The notes under the pieces were generated by a model. It saw only the letters and a program-made list of their open reading frames with translations, ran no database searches and was not told the origin of the DNA. A program made the position numbers and the translations under genes. From Verrucomicrobiota bacterium (GTDB lineage Bacteria; Verrucomicrobiota; Verrucomicrobiia; Chthoniobacterales; SZAS-18): a DNA stretch of 64,000 nucleotides. This document shows, piece by piece, positions 17,126 to 26,091 of the stretch (position 1 is the first letter of the stretch; each line of letters opens with the position of its first letter). The stretch covers positions 49,223-113,222 of the forward strand of contig JAFEGM010000009.1 in assembly GCA_018240025.1 (NCBI GenBank), given 5' to 3'.

Positions 17126-17605
17126 ATGAGCCTGTCCTTCCTTTCCCAGTCTCGTGTTCTGAGCGTTCTCCTCCTCGCCGCCGCCCTGGCCGCCCTGCCC
17201 GGTTGCGACGGCGCTCCGCCGGCCGGCCCCGGTGGCTTGGCCGGCGCGGCTCCGGCCGCGGTCTATCCCGCCTACCAGCCGGGTGCGCCCGTGCCCGGCG
17301 GATTGCAGATCGTCAGCGCGGTGGCCGCGCCTGATCCCTTCGCTGGCATCTACAAATCCGGCTTCGTGACCGTCTTCTTCAACGGCGCCGCGACCCAGCC
17401 CGGGCGGGTCCAGGCCGACGCGATTCTTCCCGGCTGGACCATCCGGCGTTCCGTCGGCTCCGCCAACTACGCGGCGGGCGCCACCAGCGTGAAAGTACCC
17501 GTGGGCTTTTGGTCTGACCAGACCGGGCCGCAGGGCATCACGCTGACGATTGTCGGCACACCGTCGTCCGTCTTCCAAACGTACGTGAACGTGAAGGGCA
17601 AATAG
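17126..17605 (+). CDS. Small predicted lipoprotein, unknown function
   Basis: The 159-residue product starts with MSLSFLSQSRVLSVLLLAAA followed by LAALPGC, a lipobox with Cys27. I chose the ATG at 17126 because it puts the signal sequence at the N-terminus; an upstream in-frame ATG at 17072 would bury it. After a Gly/Ala/Pro-rich linker the mature part is a compact beta-rich domain (GFVTVFFNGAATQPGRVQAD, WTIRRSVGSANYAAG) of about 100 residues. I recognise no family. Confidence 0.75.
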   Translation: MSLSFLSQSRVLSVLLLAAALAALPGCDGAPPAGPGGLAGAAPAAVYPAYQPGAPVPGGLQIVSAVAAPDPFAGIYKSGFVTVFFNGAATQPGRVQADAILPGWTIRRSVGSANYAAGATSVKVPVGFWSDQTGPQGITLTIVGTPSSVFQTYVNVKGK

Positions 17606-17735
17606 CCGGCAGGTCCGGCGTTCCGGCGTCTTCCGGTGTGAGCGCCGGCGCTGGGCCGTGCGGGGGTTCTACTCCCAAGGGATCATTTTCCAAGCGACGC
17701 GTGGTCGGCAGGCTGGCTGCACCCTGCCGCCCGCC

Positions 17736-20700
17736 ATGAGTTCCTGTCGCTTCTTCGCCCCGGCGCTCGCGCTGGCCTCGCTGCTCGCCGTCGCCGCCCC
17801 GCTGGCCGCCCAAACGTGGAACGGGAACGGTCCGAACGACAACTGGTCAGCCAACGCGAACTGGGTCGGTGGCGTGGCGCCGGTCGGGAACGCGAATACG
17901 TCGGTCACCTTCGCCGGCACCGCGCGGCTGACGCCGCAGCAGAACCTGAGCAGTTCGCTGCCGCTCAATGCGCTCACCTTCACCGGCAGCGCAGGCGCCT
18001 TCGTGCTCGGCGGGGGCGGCTTCGATTTTCGGAATGCCTCCGGCGGAATCGCGCCGTCGATCACCCAAAACAGCGCCTCAGCCATCACGCTGAACGGCAA
18101 GCCGAACCAGCTGACCAACACGCTCGAACTGCGCGCCGGCGGCAACGGCACGCTCACGCTGGCCGGCACGTTCAGCGGTACCGGTGCGATCCTCTTTCAG
18201 GGCGGCGCGGCGGCGGGCATCACGCAGCGGGTCGTGATGGGTGGAACCGGGAGCAGCGATTTCTCGGGCGGCATCGTCCTCGGCAGCGGCACGCAGGTCT
18301 CGCCGGCCGATCTCGCAGCCTCCAGCGACAACGCTTTCGGCTCGGGCCAGATCATTCTCGCGACCGGGAACGTCTTTCGCGCGGCCACCAGCGCGACCCG
18401 CCGCTTTGCCAACACGGTCGACATCGTCGCCCCGGGCAACGTGCTGGGGAATGTGCTGACCTTCGGCGCGGGCGGAACGCTGATCTTCGAAGGCGCCTTC
18501 GGCTTCGGAGGAGCGACGAAGACGGTTCAGCTCGAGGTCGGTTTGCTGCGCCTGGACGGCCCGGTCAGCGGGAGCGGCACGACCATCTTCACGGGCAGCG
18601 GCCAATTGCAGCTGTCCCATGCCGACACCTCCGGTCTGACGGGCTTCATCTCCATCGCCAACACCGGCGGGTTGCGACTCGACATCCCGGGCCTGCCGCA
18701 GACTGGACTCACGCTCAACGGGCCGCTCATCGTGCCGGCCGGGAACATCGCCTTCGGCGCCCTCGGCGGCGGTGCGAACCTCAACCTCGCGACCGGGCTC
18801 ACGCTCGGGCGCAACGGTCTGGGCTTGGTCTACAGCGGCTCGCTCACGGTCGGCAGCACCCTGTCCAAGACGGGATCGAGCACCCAGATCCTGCAGGGTG
18901 GGACGCACACCGTCGGGGCGCTGAGTTTGGCCAGCGGGCAGCTCGATCTGAACGGCGGTTCGCTCGCCACCACCAACACCGCGGCGCTCGGGCTCTCCGT
19001 CGCCAACAGCACGCTGCGGGTGCTGAACGGGGCGCAGCTCGACACGCGGAGCACGAGCCTCAGCGCCCTGACGTTCGGGGAGGTGCAGCTCTCGGGGGCG
19101 GCCTCCCGCTGGCAGGCGGGCGCGCTGCTCTCGGTCGGGCGCTCGGACCCGACCGGCACGAGTTCGCTGACGGTCGACGCCGGCACGCTCAACGTGAACG
19201 GCACCCTCGCGATCGGGGCCGATCCCGCCGGCAACGGCACCCTCACGGCCGGCAATGGCGCCACGCTCACTTCGTCGATCGGGGTCGTCGGGCAGCAGAC
19301 AGGCTCGACCGGCACGGTCACGCTGCAGACCGGCGCGCAGTGGACCACTGGCGCGCTCGGTCTGGGCGGCGCCTCGGGGTCGGTCAATGGCGGCACCGCC
19401 ACGCTCAACGTCGCCGCGGGCGGGCTGCTGACGGTCATCGACAACCTCACCTTTTGGACGGGCACCGCAGCGCTGAACGTCAACGGCGGCAGCGCCAGCG
19501 CGGCCCGACTTTCCACGCCGACTGCCGGCGCGCTGGTCACGCTGACCGATCCCTCCGGCGGCTCTGCGCTCACCGTCGGCGCGGGCGGGGCCGATTCCGA
19601 CATCAACCTTCGCCTCGCCGGCACCGGCACGCTGCGCAAAGTCGGGGCCGGGAAGCTCACGCTGCGCAACGAGAACAGCACCGGCGGCCGCGTGCGCCTC
19701 GAAGGCGGCCTGCTCGAGCAGGGCGCGCCGCTGGCCTTTTCGCGCGTCGTGATCGAGTGCCTGCTCGAGGACGCTATCGTCTTGAATGGCAACGATCTGC
19801 CGGTGTTCGGCGGTCTGGCCGGATCGGGTTCGCTCAACCTGACCGACATCACGCTGACCGTCGGCAATGCCGGCACCAACGAGGTCTACAGCGGCGTGCT
19901 GAGCGGGAACGGCTCGCTGATCAAGGTCGGCGCAGGCCGCCTCACCCTGAGCGGAGCGAACACGCTCACCGGCGGCGTACGGGTCGAGGCCGGCAGCCTG
20001 GAACTGGCGGCCTTCAACACGCTGCCGTCGAATCTGCCCATCTCCCTGCTCGGCAGCGGGCGGCTGGAATTGCGGCCGTCCGTCGTCGCGCTCTCGGGGA
20101 TCGGCTCGGTCCCGAATGCGAACCAAACCGGCTGGTTCGCGGGCGGCACGGTGTTGCCCTCACCGCAGGGCAGCACGCCGGTGACCTGGAATGTCAACCT
20201 GCCGACCGGCGTCACCCAAACCTATGCCGGCGCCACCGCGGACGGCGGGCGCGGACGTCTCTCGCTGGTAAAGTCGGGCCCCGGTACGCTGCGCCTCGGC
20301 AGCGAGACGGTCGCGCACACCGGCCTGACGACCGTGCAGCAGGGCGTGCTGGAACTCGACGGCGCCTTCGCGCTGCCCGGCGTCAGCACGCTGCCGGGCG
20401 GGGTGCGGATCAACGCCGGAGCCCGGCTCCGCCTGGCTGCGGGACCGGGATTGCCGGGCCGCTACCTCGCCGGCCTCGTGCCCGCGCAGGACAATTACAA
20501 GGCCCTGGCCAGCCTGCAGAACCTCTTCCTGAGCAATGCGCCCACGCTGTTCGGCAGCAGTCTTTCCGCCGGCCCGACCTTCGACTTCGGCAACCAAAAC
20601 CAGAGCCTCTTCCCGCCGCCCTTCCAAGGGAACCTCTCGAGCCTCCAGGCCTGCTGGGTCGGTCGCTTCCGCGCGGCGACCGCCGGCCTGCACACCTTCA

Positions 20701-22001
20701 CGCTCTCCAGCGACGACGGCAGCGTTCTCTACGTCGACGGCCAGCTGGTGGTCGACAACGCCTTCTACCAGGCGCCCACGACGCGCACGGGCAGCGTCGC
20801 GCTGACCCCGGGCGAGCACGAGATCGTGCTGGCCTACTTCCAGGGCGGCGGTGGGTATGAGTTCAGCGTTCGCGTGCAGGAACCTGGCGCGTCGGTCAGC
20901 GTCCCGCTCCCGCAGGATCGGCTGAGCTACGTCACGCGGGCGCGGGTCGGCGGCCTCAGCGGCGGCGGCACGGTGGAGCTGCAGGGCGGTGCCCTCGACC
21001 TCGCGGAGGACGGCTACGGCGTCTTCAGCGGCGCGATCACCGACACCGGCGGCGGCTCGCTGACCAAGAGCGGGGAGGGGACCACGGTCCTGCGCGGCCC
21101 CAACGCCGCGACCGGCGGACTGCGTCTGCAGGGCGGCACGCTCGGATTGGCCCATGGCTCGGTCGGGAGCGGACCGATCGTGGTAAGCGGTCCGGCCGCC
21201 CTCTTCCCCGACGGCGCCGCGCTGACGCTGGCCAATGCCATCACGCTCGAAGCCAGCGGTGCGCTCTTCGTGGTGGACGATCCCGCCAGCGGCCCGCGGC
21301 CGCTCACCGTCAGCGGCGCGCTGACCGGTTCGGGCGCATTCTTTCAGCAGAGCGGCGACACCACCACGCTGACCGACGCCAGCGCGTTCAGCGGACTGCT
21401 CGAGGTCGATGCGGGGGTGCTCGCGCTGACCGGCCCCTGCGCCGCCAGCAGCGTCTATCTGACCGGCGGCACGCTGCAGCTGAACGGCGGGCTGACGCAG
21501 GCCAGCGCGATCGTGACCGTGCTGGCCGGCGCCCGCCTGGCCGGCTCGGGCGAGGTGGCGGGTAGCGTCTGGAACTACGGCGCGATCGAGGCCGCCGGCG
21601 CCACGCTGTCGTTCACCAATGCAGTCACCAACTACGGCGTCCTGCGCGCCAAGGCTGGCGGGGTGCTGGAGTTCGGCGCGTCCAGTTCGTTGGTGAACTA
21701 CGGGGTCATCGACGTCATCAGCGGCATCCTCATTCCGCCGGGAAACTTCGAGAACTACGGCCTCCTCCTCGACGCCAGCATGGTGCGGGTGAAGAGCTGC
21801 AGCCGCGTCGGCACGACCGTAACGCTGACCATCGACAGCCACGATGGCCACAGCTATCGCCTGCAGCGCAGCACCTCGCTCAGCGGCGGAACCTTTGTCG
21901 ATGTCGGCCCCGCCCAGCCCGGCGCGACCGGCACCACGCTGACCTTCACGGATGCGAACGCGAGCGGCGGAAGCGGCTTCTACCGCGTGGCCGTGGATTG
22001 A
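17736..22001 (+). CDS. Giant secreted protein with autotransporter-associated beta-strand repeats and a PA14 domain
   Basis: This 1421-residue protein has a signal peptide (MSSCRFFAPALALASLLAVA, cleavage after LAAQ) and a first domain of NWS/NW type (WNGNGPNDNWSANANW). The body is Gly/Ser/Thr-rich beta-helix with repeats of the autotransporter-associated family (GAGKLTLRNENSTGG, GAGRLTLSGANTLTGG, GPGTLRLGSETVAHTG). A PA14 domain spans ~906-1052 (GLHTFTLSSDDGSVLYVDGQ), a fold that often binds carbohydrate. The C-terminus (YRLQRSTSLSGG to GSGFYRVAVD) is the small beta domain seen at the end of many verrucomicrobial exoproteins. No C-terminal beta-barrel or PEP-CTERM signal is present, so export beyond Sec is unclear. 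Confidence 0.85.
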   Translation: MSSCRFFAPALALASLLAVAAPLAAQTWNGNGPNDNWSANANWVGGVAPVGNANTSVTFAGTARLTPQQNLSSSLPLNALTFTGSAGAFVLGGGGFDFRNASGGIAPSITQNSASAITLNGKPNQLTNTLELRAGGNGTLTLAGTFSGTGAILFQGGAAAGITQRVVMGGTGSSDFSGGIVLGSGTQVSPADLAASSDNAFGSGQIILATGNVFRAATSATRRFANTVDIVAPGNVLGNVLTFGAGGTLIFEGAFGFGGATKTVQLEVGLLRLDGPVSGSGTTIFTGSGQLQLSHADTSGLTGFISIANTGGLRLDIPGLPQTGLTLNGPLIVPAGNIAFGALGGGANLNLATGLTLGRNGLGLVYSGSLTVGSTLSKTGSSTQILQGGTHTVGALSLASGQLDLNGGSLATTNTAALGLSVANSTLRVLNGAQLDTRSTSLSALTFGEVQLSGAASRWQAGALLSVGRSDPTGTSSLTVDAGTLNVNGTLAIGADPAGNGTLTAGNGATLTSSIGVVGQQTGSTGTVTLQTGAQWTTGALGLGGASGSVNGGTATLNVAAGGLLTVIDNLTFWTGTAALNVNGGSASAARLSTPTAGALVTLTDPSGGSALTVGAGGADSDINLRLAGTGTLRKVGAGKLTLRNENSTGGRVRLEGGLLEQGAPLAFSRVVIECLLEDAIVLNGNDLPVFGGLAGSGSLNLTDITLTVGNAGTNEVYSGVLSGNGSLIKVGAGRLTLSGANTLTGGVRVEAGSLELAAFNTLPSNLPISLLGSGRLELRPSVVALSGIGSVPNANQTGWFAGGTVLPSPQGSTPVTWNVNLPTGVTQTYAGATADGGRGRLSLVKSGPGTLRLGSETVAHTGLTTVQQGVLELDGAFALPGVSTLPGGVRINAGARLRLAAGPGLPGRYLAGLVPAQDNYKALASLQNLFLSNAPTLFGSSLSAGPTFDFGNQNQSLFPPPFQGNLSSLQACWVGRFRAATAGLHTFTLSSDDGSVLYVDGQLVVDNAFYQAPTTRTGSVALTPGEHEIVLAYFQGGGGYEFSVRVQEPGASVSVPLPQDRLSYVTRARVGGLSGGGTVELQGGALDLAEDGYGVFSGAITDTGGGSLTKSGEGTTVLRGPNAATGGLRLQGGTLGLAHGSVGSGPIVVSGPAALFPDGAALTLANAITLEASGALFVVDDPASGPRPLTVSGALTGSGAFFQQSGDTTTLTDASAFSGLLEVDAGVLALTGPCAASSVYLTGGTLQLNGGLTQASAIVTVLAGARLAGSGEVAGSVWNYGAIEAAGATLSFTNAVTNYGVLRAKAGGVLEFGASSSLVNYGVIDVISGILIPPGNFENYGLLLDASMVRVKSCSRVGTTVTLTIDSHDGHSYRLQRSTSLSGGTFVDVGPAQPGATGTTLTFTDANASGGSGFYRVAVD

Positions 22002-22018
22002 GGGGCGGTCGATCGAGG

Positions 22019-22326
22019 CATCGCGTCCGCGAGTTGTCCACGACGCCGCCTCCGTCCGGTAGGGACCGCGCTCCTGCGCGTCCGCGGGCTACCCACGACG
22101 CCGCCTCCGTCCGGTGGCGACCGCGCTCCTGCGCGTCCGCGAGCCACCCACGACGCCGCCTCCTCTCGGTAGGGACGCGCTCCTGCGCGTCCGCGAGCCA
22201 CCCACGACGCCGCCTCCACCCGGTAGGGGCCGCGCTCCCGCGCGTCCGCGCGCCGCGCACGCCGCCTCCGCCCGGTAAGGACCGCGCTCCCGCGCGTCCG
22301 CGCGCCACCCACGACGCCGCCTCCTC
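22019..22326. repeat. REP array, left of RAYT (about five units, ~55-bp period)
   Basis: Tandem units of roughly 55 bases contain the core GCGCTCCTGCGCGTCC, which on the opposite strand is a hairpin of the GGACGCGC-AGGA-GCGCGTCC type. Units are joined by CCACCCACGACGCCGCCTCC spacers. Five units and a partial one are visible, with point differences among them. The same unit, in the opposite orientation, forms the array at 22966-23262 on the other side of the transposase gene. Confidence 0.9.
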
Positions 22327-22392
22327 TCGATGTGCGCCTCCTCCCGACGTGCGCCTTCAGCGCTCCATCCTCCCACCTCGCGACCGCAGGCC

Positions 22393-22863
22393 TCACGCGA
22401 TCCATTCCAAGCGATCCACCTGCCCGCGAAACGGCCAATCTTCGAAGGTCCGGGTCAGCCCGGCGCGGACGGGATTCTCCCGCATGTAGGTCCACGTCTC
22501 CTGATAGGACTGCAGGCTGCGCAATCGATGGTGGAAGCCCTTGCGCTGCCAACTGGCCGGAGACCAGCCAAGCTCCCGGGTCGCCCGCGATTTCCAGAAT
22601 TGGGTCCAATGTTCGATGGAGCAACGTGTCGGGTGCTCGGCCGGTGTGCAGAACAGATGGAGATGATCGGGCAGCAGCACGAAATCGCCGACAAACCCAT
22701 GGCGCGCTTCCTCCCTCCAGATTCGCGTCAGGGCATCCAGCACCGGGTATTCGGCCAGGATGGGTGCTCGCGCCTGCGTGCAAACGGTGAGGAAGACGAG
22801 CGTGGGGTGGCCCAGGAGCTGAATCACGCCGGGAGCAGGTGAGGAGCGGGATGCGTGCGGCAT
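22393..22863 (-). CDS. RAYT: REP-associated Y1 transposase
   Basis: The 156-residue protein carries LLPDHLHLFC (HUH motif, His67 and His69), WQRKGFHHRLR and YMRENPVRAGL with the likely nucleophile Tyr126. This is the REP-associated tyrosine transposase type, which cuts and joins single-stranded REP hairpins. I chose the ATG at 22863; an upstream in-frame ATG at 22926 would add a hydrophobic leader encoded by an A/T-rich stretch that looks more like a promoter. The gene sits between two REP arrays in inverted orientation, which strongly supports the assignment. It appears intact. Confidence 0.9.
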   Translation of the reverse strand: MPHASRSSPAPGVIQLLGHPTLVFLTVCTQARAPILAEYPVLDALTRIWREEARHGFVGDFVLLPDHLHLFCTPAEHPTRCSIEHWTQFWKSRATRELGWSPASWQRKGFHHRLRSLQSYQETWTYMRENPVRAGLTRTFEDWPFRGQVDRLEWIA

Positions 22864-22965
22864 TAAAAGATAGAAAATACATAATATATGGCGCGAAGAG
22901 AAAAACAACGGAAAATATGTTCGCATGCGTGTTAGTGTGATGGATAAAATGTCGTCGTGGGCAGC

Positions 22966-23262
22966 TCGCGGACGCGCGGGAGCGCATCCCTACCGAGTCG
23001 TGGGCGCGCGTATCGTCCTGGGTGGTTCGCGGACGTGCAGGAGCGCGGTCCTGACCGAGTCGTGGGCGCGCGTATCGTCCTGGGTGGTTCGCGGACGCGC
23101 AGGAGCGCGTCCCTACCGAGTCGTGGGCGCGCGTATCGTCGTGGGTGGTTCGCGGACGCGCAGGAGCGCGTCCCTACCGAGTCGTGGGCGCGCGTATCGT
23201 CGTGGGTGGTTCGCGGACGTGCAGGAGCGCGTCCCTACCGAGGGACGTCTTGGGTGGTTCGC
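22966..23262. repeat. REP array, right of RAYT (five units, 61-bp period)
   Basis: Units start at 22966, 23027, 23088, 23149 and 23210, a strict 61-base period, followed by a partial unit. Each unit holds the hairpin GGACGCGCAGGAGCGCGTCC (8-bp stem, AGGA loop; some copies have GTGC or GCGGG variants) and a spacer with GAGTCGTGGGCGCGCGTATC. The orientation is opposite to the array at 22019-22326. Confidence 0.92.
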
Positions 23263-23286
23263 GGAGGCGCCTGCCCCGACAACGAA

Positions 23287-23318
23287 AATGCCAGCAGGAC
23301 CGGGGTCCTGCTGGCATT
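23287..23318 (-). terminator. Rho-independent terminator of the hydrolase gene at 23341
   Basis: A perfect 15-bp inverted repeat (arms AATGCCAGCAGGACC at 23287-23301 and its complement at 23304-23318, 2-base loop) lies 23 bases after the stop of the minus-strand gene. On the minus strand the stem is followed by a short T run. Confidence 0.85.
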
Positions 23319-23340
23319 CGAGATCAGCTCGGCGGGAGCC

Positions 23341-25227
23341 TCAGCGCGCGGCGTTCGTATTCATGTCGGCGTTGCGCGAGGAGTCGGAGGTCTGCGCGGG
23401 ATCGCGCATGCCGGAGGTGTGGCACCAGCCCGTCTTGTGGCCGCGATTGTTCGCGCCGGAGAGCTGGGCGTAGGCCTTCTCGACCACGCCGTCGTCCGGA
23501 TCCGAAAGGAACAGGTCGGTGGCGATGTTGCAGTAGTCGTAGCCCCAGCCGTCGTTGAACGAGGTGGTGGCGAAATGCACCTTGGCCCGCGCCCAGGTCG
23601 GGATGCCGGCCAGCCAGGAGGCGGCGCCGGAGTAGGTCAGGTTCTGATTCGAGCCGCAGCCGGCGCCGAAGATCGAGCCCAGCGCGGCCAGGTTGCCGGC
23701 CAGCGCGGTGCCCTGATAGGGCGTGCCGACCGACTGGATGAGGCGCGTGCCGGTGGCGCTGTCGAGGCCGCTCCAATAATAGGTGTAGAGGTGGAGCGAA
23801 GCGCATCCGCCCTGGCTGTGGGCCACGATGCCGTAGGACGGATACGAGGCGCCGAAGGTCTTGATCAGGTTGGCGAACTGGTCGTGCGTGCGGCTCTTGT
23901 TGGCGTCGAGGAAGACGATGTTGCTGGCGAACTGGGCCGGCGGCCAGGGATTGCTGCCGGAGCAGTAGCCGTGCACCAGCATGAGCTTGCCGCCGACCGC
24001 ATTGACCACCTGACCGGTCGGGCGCTTGCCCATGCGCATGTCCTCGGTGATCGCGCCGAGGGCCGAGCGCACCGCACCGGCGGGGAGGGCGGGCAGACGG
24101 AGCGCGAGGCGATCCGACTGGGCCAGCGTGACGAAGTAGTCGGGATCCTGAATGCGCACCGTGCGCAGCTCGAAGCCGGACTTGGCCTCGCCGCGGGCGA
24201 CCCAGCGACCGTCCAGCACGAGCGGCAGCTTGCCGCCCTCGGCCACGGCCATGCCGCCGATCCAGGCGACCGGAGCCTTCTGGCCGCTGGCATTGGTGCC
24301 CCAAACCTCGGCGTAGGCGATGACCTTCTTGCCGTCCTCCAGGCCGCTGACGGGAACGTTCACCTGCAGGCGGGTGTCGTCGAGATGCGTGGCGTCGGCC
24401 GCCTTGCCGAAGGCCGCGGCGGAGTCGACCACTTGGAAGAGCAGTTCGCTCGTGCGCACAAAGGCCTCGCCGCCCGGCGTCTGGCCGCGAACCGTGATCT
24501 GGGCCGAATACTCGCCCGAAAGGCGCGGTACGTAATTCACGCTGAACGAGCCGTTGCCGTTGTCCCGCAGCGCGACCGTCTCGCGGAAGCCGTTGGTCAG
24601 GCCGATCTCAGCCGTGGCCGTGACGGCGCTGCCAGCGTCGAGCTGGGTGCGGGTGTCGAACGGCCGGGTGTGGAGGCCGATCGACCGGCCGGTGACCGTC
24701 TCATGGGTGTCGACGTAGGAGTAGATCTGGTAGGGCGACTTGTGGGTCAGCACGAGGAAGCCGGCCGTCTCGCCGTCGCGCTTGGCCGAGGCGGGTCCCT
24801 CGATCTCCACGCTCCAAATGCCGGCTTTGGGCTGCTTGAAGGAGAAGACCTCGGCCGGGTATTTCATACCGTCGAGGCCGAGATCGACCTGCCGCAGATC
24901 GAAATGCGTGCGGGCGCCACGCAGGTTGGTCACCTCCGCGCCGCGGCGGACGGTCACCTGCCAGGTCGGGGAATCCGGGGCCAGGAGGGTGAGGCGGAGG
25001 TCTTCGGTCGACTCGATGGGCAGGTCGGCGGTCCACTTGCCGCCGCGGAAACGGACCGGCAGCATGGCCGTTTTGGAGCGGACCCCGACGGCCTCGGGAT
25101 TGGGCAGACGCATCGCGGACATTTCGTCGGCGGTGCCGGCCAGGTTCTTGAACGAGTCGGGCGGCGCAGCCTGCACGAAGGCAGGCACCGCGCTCGCGGC
25201 GAGGGTGAAAATAAGCAGGTTTTTCAT
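23341..25227 (-). CDS. Secreted alpha/beta hydrolase with N-terminal beta domains
   Basis: This 628-residue exported protein has a signal peptide (MKNLLIFTLAASAVPAFVQA). The first ~380 residues are beta-rich, probably Ig-like modules (TWQVTVRRGAEVTNL, VNYVPRLSGEYSAQITVRG). The catalytic domain starts near LMLVHGYCSGSNPWP (oxyanion strand), has the nucleophile elbow AHSQGG with Ser471, and ends with SDPDDGVVEK and a GHKTGWCHTSGM segment that may hold the His. The HGYCSG..NPWP and SRTHDQFA segments recall bacterial relatives of the Dictyostelium conditioned medium factor, but I am not sure of that link. The leader region carries repeated operator-like boxes (25277-25395). Confidence 0.82.
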   Translation of the reverse strand: MKNLLIFTLAASAVPAFVQAAPPDSFKNLAGTADEMSAMRLPNPEAVGVRSKTAMLPVRFRGGKWTADLPIESTEDLRLTLLAPDSPTWQVTVRRGAEVTNLRGARTHFDLRQVDLGLDGMKYPAEVFSFKQPKAGIWSVEIEGPASAKRDGETAGFLVLTHKSPYQIYSYVDTHETVTGRSIGLHTRPFDTRTQLDAGSAVTATAEIGLTNGFRETVALRDNGNGSFSVNYVPRLSGEYSAQITVRGQTPGGEAFVRTSELLFQVVDSAAAFGKAADATHLDDTRLQVNVPVSGLEDGKKVIAYAEVWGTNASGQKAPVAWIGGMAVAEGGKLPLVLDGRWVARGEAKSGFELRTVRIQDPDYFVTLAQSDRLALRLPALPAGAVRSALGAITEDMRMGKRPTGQVVNAVGGKLMLVHGYCSGSNPWPPAQFASNIVFLDANKSRTHDQFANLIKTFGASYPSYGIVAHSQGGCASLHLYTYYWSGLDSATGTRLIQSVGTPYQGTALAGNLAALGSIFGAGCGSNQNLTYSGAASWLAGIPTWARAKVHFATTSFNDGWGYDYCNIATDLFLSDPDDGVVEKAYAQLSGANNRGHKTGWCHTSGMRDPAQTSDSSRNADMNTNAAR

Positions 25228-25276
25228 GGAGGGCGGCCCCTTTTCCCGGGATTAGACCGATCGGTCAAGTCGAATC

Positions 25277-25395
25277 GTTAGAACCTCCCGGCGGCGCGTT
25301 TTCGGCCCGGAAATCGGATTCTAACTTCCAGAATTTCCAGAAGCGCCGACGGGGAAAAGGTCCGTCCCCAGCGCGTTTGTTCTAACTTCTAGAAT
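25277..25395. promoter_or_regulatory. Operator-like repeated boxes upstream of the secreted hydrolase
   Basis: Two near-identical 17-base boxes, ATTCTAACTTCCAGAAT (25318-25334) and GTTCTAACTTCTAGAAT (25379-25395), are 61 bases apart in the same orientation. A third, inverted half-box GTTAGAAC is at 25277-25284. They occupy the gap between the hydrolase start (25227) and the next gene upstream. Each box ends in an imperfect palindrome (TTCTAGAA). They look like binding sites for a regulator; the regulator is unknown. Confidence 0.5.
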
Positions 25396-25501
25396 CGCCA
25401 CAATCGTTCGGCGTACGGAACGAAAAATGCCGCCGCGCCGAAGATTTTTCGGCGTGGGGCGATTCCGGGGCTGTCGAAGGCGCGTGCGGGGTGAATTCCG
25501 C

Positions 25502-25972
25502 TCAGCCGGCGCCCAGCGGCTGGGTGGCCTGCAGGCGGCGAAACCGCTCCAGGCGACGCCGATCGCTGAAGCCAAGGTTCGGCAGCACGGCGGCCAGGGC
25601 CTGGCGAAAGGCCGGCAGGGCTGGATCGGTCGGCAGGAGCAGTGTGGCCTTTTCGCCGACCAGCCCCACCTGCACCCCGCGGGCGTCGGCCGTGGGCGGA
25701 AGCGGAGCTGTGCGCAGGGCGTCGCAGAGCTGCCCGAAATTCACCGTTCCGGCCGGGAACGGCCAGACATCGACCGCGCTGCGGCCGTAAGCCAGCTGGC
25801 CGGAGCCGTCGCGCTGCACGCTGATCCGCCAGGCGCCTGCGAGCGGCCATTCGAGCTGCTGCAGGCGGGCCGTGGCCGGCAGGACGGGCGCAGGTGGCGG
25901 TTCGGCGTCGGCCGGCGGAAGGACGAGGAGAGCGGCGGCGGCCAGCGCAGCGGAGCGGAGAAATCGCAACAT
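25502..25972 (-). CDS. Small secreted protein, unknown function
   Basis: The 156-residue product has a signal peptide (MLRFLRSAALAAAALLVLPP, cleavage near ADA) and a mature part that starts Pro-rich and continues as an alpha/beta domain (WRISVQRDGSGQLAYGR, AVDVWPFPAGTVNFGQLCDAL). I recognise no family. The start codons of this gene and of the plus-strand gene at 26092 face each other across 120 bases, a divergent promoter region. Confidence 0.65.
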   Translation of the reverse strand: MLRFLRSAALAAAALLVLPPADAEPPPAPVLPATARLQQLEWPLAGAWRISVQRDGSGQLAYGRSAVDVWPFPAGTVNFGQLCDALRTAPLPPTADARGVQVGLVGEKATLLLPTDPALPAFRQALAAVLPNLGFSDRRRLERFRRLQATQPLGAG

Positions 25973-26091
25973 GGAGGAGGGAGGAGAAAACGCAGGGAAC
26001 CCCGCAGGGGCAGAGTAAGCGCAAGGCCGTCGCCTCTGCGACCTTGTTCCTGTTTCCCGTGCACATCTCTACCACCTGTTCCGCCCCTGCC

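Noticed and set aside
17816..20860. 1014-aa plus-strand open frame inside the beta-strand-repeat gene
   Set aside because: Arg/Gln/His-rich translation with no domain; the other frame carries the repeats and the PA14 domain.
22019..23262. Possible CRISPR arrays
   Set aside because: The repeated unit covers almost the full period, the spacers between hairpins are also repeated rather than unique, and no cas genes are near. They are REP arrays.
22957..25281. 774-aa plus-strand open frame across REP array and hydrolase
   Set aside because: It starts as translation of the REP repeat and continues as an antisense shadow of a hydrolase with an intact signal peptide and catalytic motifs.
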